Shown piece by piece: positions 62,843 through 64,000 of a stretch of 64,000 bases of DNA. Source of the DNA: an uncultured Bacilli bacterium. Its GTDB lineage: Bacteria > Bacillota_I > Bacilli_A > ML615J-28 > CAG-698. The position numbers and the translations under genes are program-made. The notes below the pieces were generated by a model that was not told where the DNA came from, searched no databases, and saw only the letters and a program-made list of their open reading frames with translations. Each line of letters starts with the position of its first letter. Positions within the stretch are counted from its first letter, which is position 1. The DNA lies in assembly GCA_934096585.1 (NCBI GenBank), contig CAKOMG010000006.1, forward strand, positions 62,001-126,000. Direction: 5' to 3'.

Positions 62843-63796
62843 ATGAAAAAAGTCATCAAAATATTAATTTTAATTATATTGCCGGTACTAGCAGGATTTG
62901 GTATAGGATTATACGGATATGCTAGATACCAAAATTATTTTTTCCCATATTATATGGAAAAAGCAAGTCAAGATAATACAGAAGATAGATTAGTATCTTA
63001 TTTAAAATTTTCAGAAGCAAATGTTGAAAGCGAAAAAAAAGAAGGAAAGTATAACTTTTATTATTCAAAAGAGTTTTCTAATGAAAACGGAAAACTATTT
63101 AAACTTTCAATAATAAGATCTTATAAGATTACAACTAATAAAGCAAAAAAGACATATAATGTTTCGTATCATTTTGCAATTTACGATATCAACTATGACA
63201 ATGTTGCTAAAACATTAGATTCTTCAAATGAACATCCTTTGTTATATACTGAATTACCAACATTTGCTATTAAACTAGTTGATGCTAATGATTCAGAAAA
63301 AACAAAAACACTGGATACAACAACAATTGCTGTTGTTTCATCTAATGATGCTGAACTAGGAAATGTATTTGTATATGATTACGGATATGCTCCAAAACAA
63401 GATTCAAAAGGAAACGATATGAATGCTGGTAATCCAACATCAATGAGATATTATAGATTAGAGGATACTGACTTAGAAACATTTTCAACAAATATTAATG
63501 TTGAAGTTGTATTAACATCACATTGGACAGATGCGGATTCTGTAAATGAATCGGTAAAAATCACAGATGTACCAACATTATTTAATAATAAATATAATAA
63601 TAAGACAGCTCAAAAAGATGAATTAGACACAATTCCAGCTGCTTATAACAGAGATATCGAAGAAGCAGGATACTTTAAATATGTTTTAGGCCATTATATT
63701 TGGTGGGAAGTTTTAATTGCTGTTGCTTTGGTAGGAGCTTTATGTGCTGCATTTGTAATTGTTTGGTCAGCAGATGAAAGTGAAAAAAAGAAATAA
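62843..63796 (+). CDS. Membrane-anchored extracellular protein of unknown function
   Basis: Membrane segments at about 5-27 and 285-308 flank an outer beta-rich domain of about 250 residues with no recognised motif. AGGAGGG precedes the ATG, and the gene has its own promoter and terminator, so it is a single unit. Same two-ended topology as the protein at 53997, perhaps one family of envelope proteins near the origin. Function unknown. Confidence 0.7.
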   Translation: MKKVIKILILIILPVLAGFGIGLYGYARYQNYFFPYYMEKASQDNTEDRLVSYLKFSEANVESEKKEGKYNFYYSKEFSNENGKLFKLSIIRSYKITTNKAKKTYNVSYHFAIYDINYDNVAKTLDSSNEHPLLYTELPTFAIKLVDANDSEKTKTLDTTTIAVVSSNDAELGNVFVYDYGYAPKQDSKGNDMNAGNPTSMRYYRLEDTDLETFSTNINVEVVLTSHWTDADSVNESVKITDVPTLFNNKYNNKTAQKDELDTIPAAYNRDIEEAGYFKYVLGHYIWWEVLIAVALVGALCAAFVIVWSADESEKKK

Positions 63797-63808
63797 AATA
63801 AAAAAATT

Positions 63809-63838
63809 GTCTTTAAGTTAACTTAAAGACTTTTTTTT
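63809..63838 (+). terminator. Terminator of the gene at 62843
   Basis: A perfect 22-bp palindrome (63809-63830, arms GTCTTTAAGTT and AACTTAAAGAC) followed by eight T. Confidence 0.8.
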
Positions 63839-63882
63839 ATTTGAAAACTGTGATATAATATTTTATAGAAAGAAGGAAAAAT

Positions 63883-64000
63883 ATGAAAAAAAGGATTTTA
63901 TTACTATTTATATTTCTATTTTTATTAGTAGCAGGTTGTCAAGAAGTACCTAAAACAAGTTTTGAAATAGACACTACTTTAATAGGAAATGAAATGAAGT
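63883..64000 (+). CDS. Lipoprotein, cut by the window edge
   Basis: Thirty-nine codons are visible: a signal peptide with lipobox LVAGC (Cys19) and the start of an outer domain (QEVPKTSFEIDTT). AGAAGGA precedes the ATG, and an extended -10 (TGATATAAT, 63851-63859) lies upstream. The rest is outside the window, so the family is unknown. Confidence 0.7.
   Translation, partial: MKKRILLLFIFLFLLVAGCQEVPKTSFEIDTTLIGNEMK

Noticed and set aside
1..64000. TGA-as-tryptophan code of mollicutes
   Set aside because: sbcD, jag and mnmE end in TGA at the expected length and Trp codons are TGG.
1..64000. tRNA, rRNA and insertion sequences
   Set aside because: By reading I found no cloverleaf with a GGTTCRA-type T-arm, no rRNA sequence and no transposase gene; a covariance search could still find a small RNA.

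Overview
The window is a very AT-rich stretch of chromosome around the replication origin of a low-GC, Gram-positive-type bacterium, most likely an uncultured member of class Bacilli near the Erysipelotrichales/RF39 lineages. The placement is inferred from gene content, not from a search. It carries the classical dnaA-dnaN-yaaA-recF-gyrB-gyrA and rpmH-rnpA-yidC-jag/mnmE sets, a serS T-box, rpoE (delta subunit), and spore-related genes (spoVT, a bofA-like gene, cwlJ-gerQ). TGA is used as a stop (sbcD, jag, mnmE), so this is code 11 and not a TGA=Trp mollicute. No rRNA or tRNA gene was seen.

Replication geometry: DnaA boxes lie between dnaA and the divergent gene at 53997, with a second element in the short dnaA-dnaN gap. 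Left of about 53.8 kb nearly all genes are on the minus strand and right of it on the plus strand, as expected for two arms leaving one origin. The exceptions are the rhh-parA cassette, cwlJ-gerQ and a HIT gene on the left, and a Fic gene on the right.

The outstanding feature is at 47.5-51.2 kb. Between yaaA and dnaN, normally adjacent, sits a two-gene partition-like cassette: a small ribbon-helix-helix (RHH) DNA-binding protein and a ParA ATPase. Beside it is a roughly 2.4 kb non-coding array of about 25 clusters of an octamer (TATGTATT or its reverse-complement-type form TACATATT) kept in strict 8-bp register in direct and inverted orientation. The last three clusters overlap the promoter and leader of the cassette, which suggests self-repression. 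The canonical soj-type parA is also present (9.5-10.3 kb, after rsmG), but the parB/spo0J gene that normally follows is missing; the next gene is mscS. My main hypothesis is that this lineage lost ParB/parS and uses a plasmid-style RHH-ParA system with a large centromere built into the chromosomal origin.

Regions, left to right: 0-4.5 kb, a heterodimeric ABC exporter plus a DUF697 membrane protein. 4.8-7.3 kb, oleate hydratase and a TetR regulator with a palindrome over the promoter. 7.7-12.8 kb, mnmG-rsmG-parA-mscS-DUF951-dapF operon. 13.3-19.7 kb, an unrecognised seven-gene envelope operon (zinc-ribbon membrane proteins, a membrane-GNAT fusion, and a lipoprotein with a degenerate GH3/NagZ-like domain). 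19.8-21.9 kb, fba, a small membrane protein and degV. 22-26.5 kb, pth-mfd-spoVT. 26.6-30.5 kb, one-carbon folate genes (fhs, folD) with an MBL lipoprotein, DUF3006 and a cupin. 30.6-38.1 kb, rpoE, bofA-like, surE, two DHH phosphoesterases and sbcCD. 38.2-39.6 kb, cwlJ-gerQ and HIT. 39.7-47.5 kb, serS with T-box, gyrase, recF, yaaA. 47.6-51.2 kb, the array and rhh-parA. 51.2-54 kb, dnaN, dnaA, oriC. 54-64 kb, a membrane protein, rpmH-rnpA-yidC-jag, Fic, a permuted NlpC/P60-like protein with an FtsX-type ABC transporter, mnmE, and two further envelope proteins, the last cut by the window edge.
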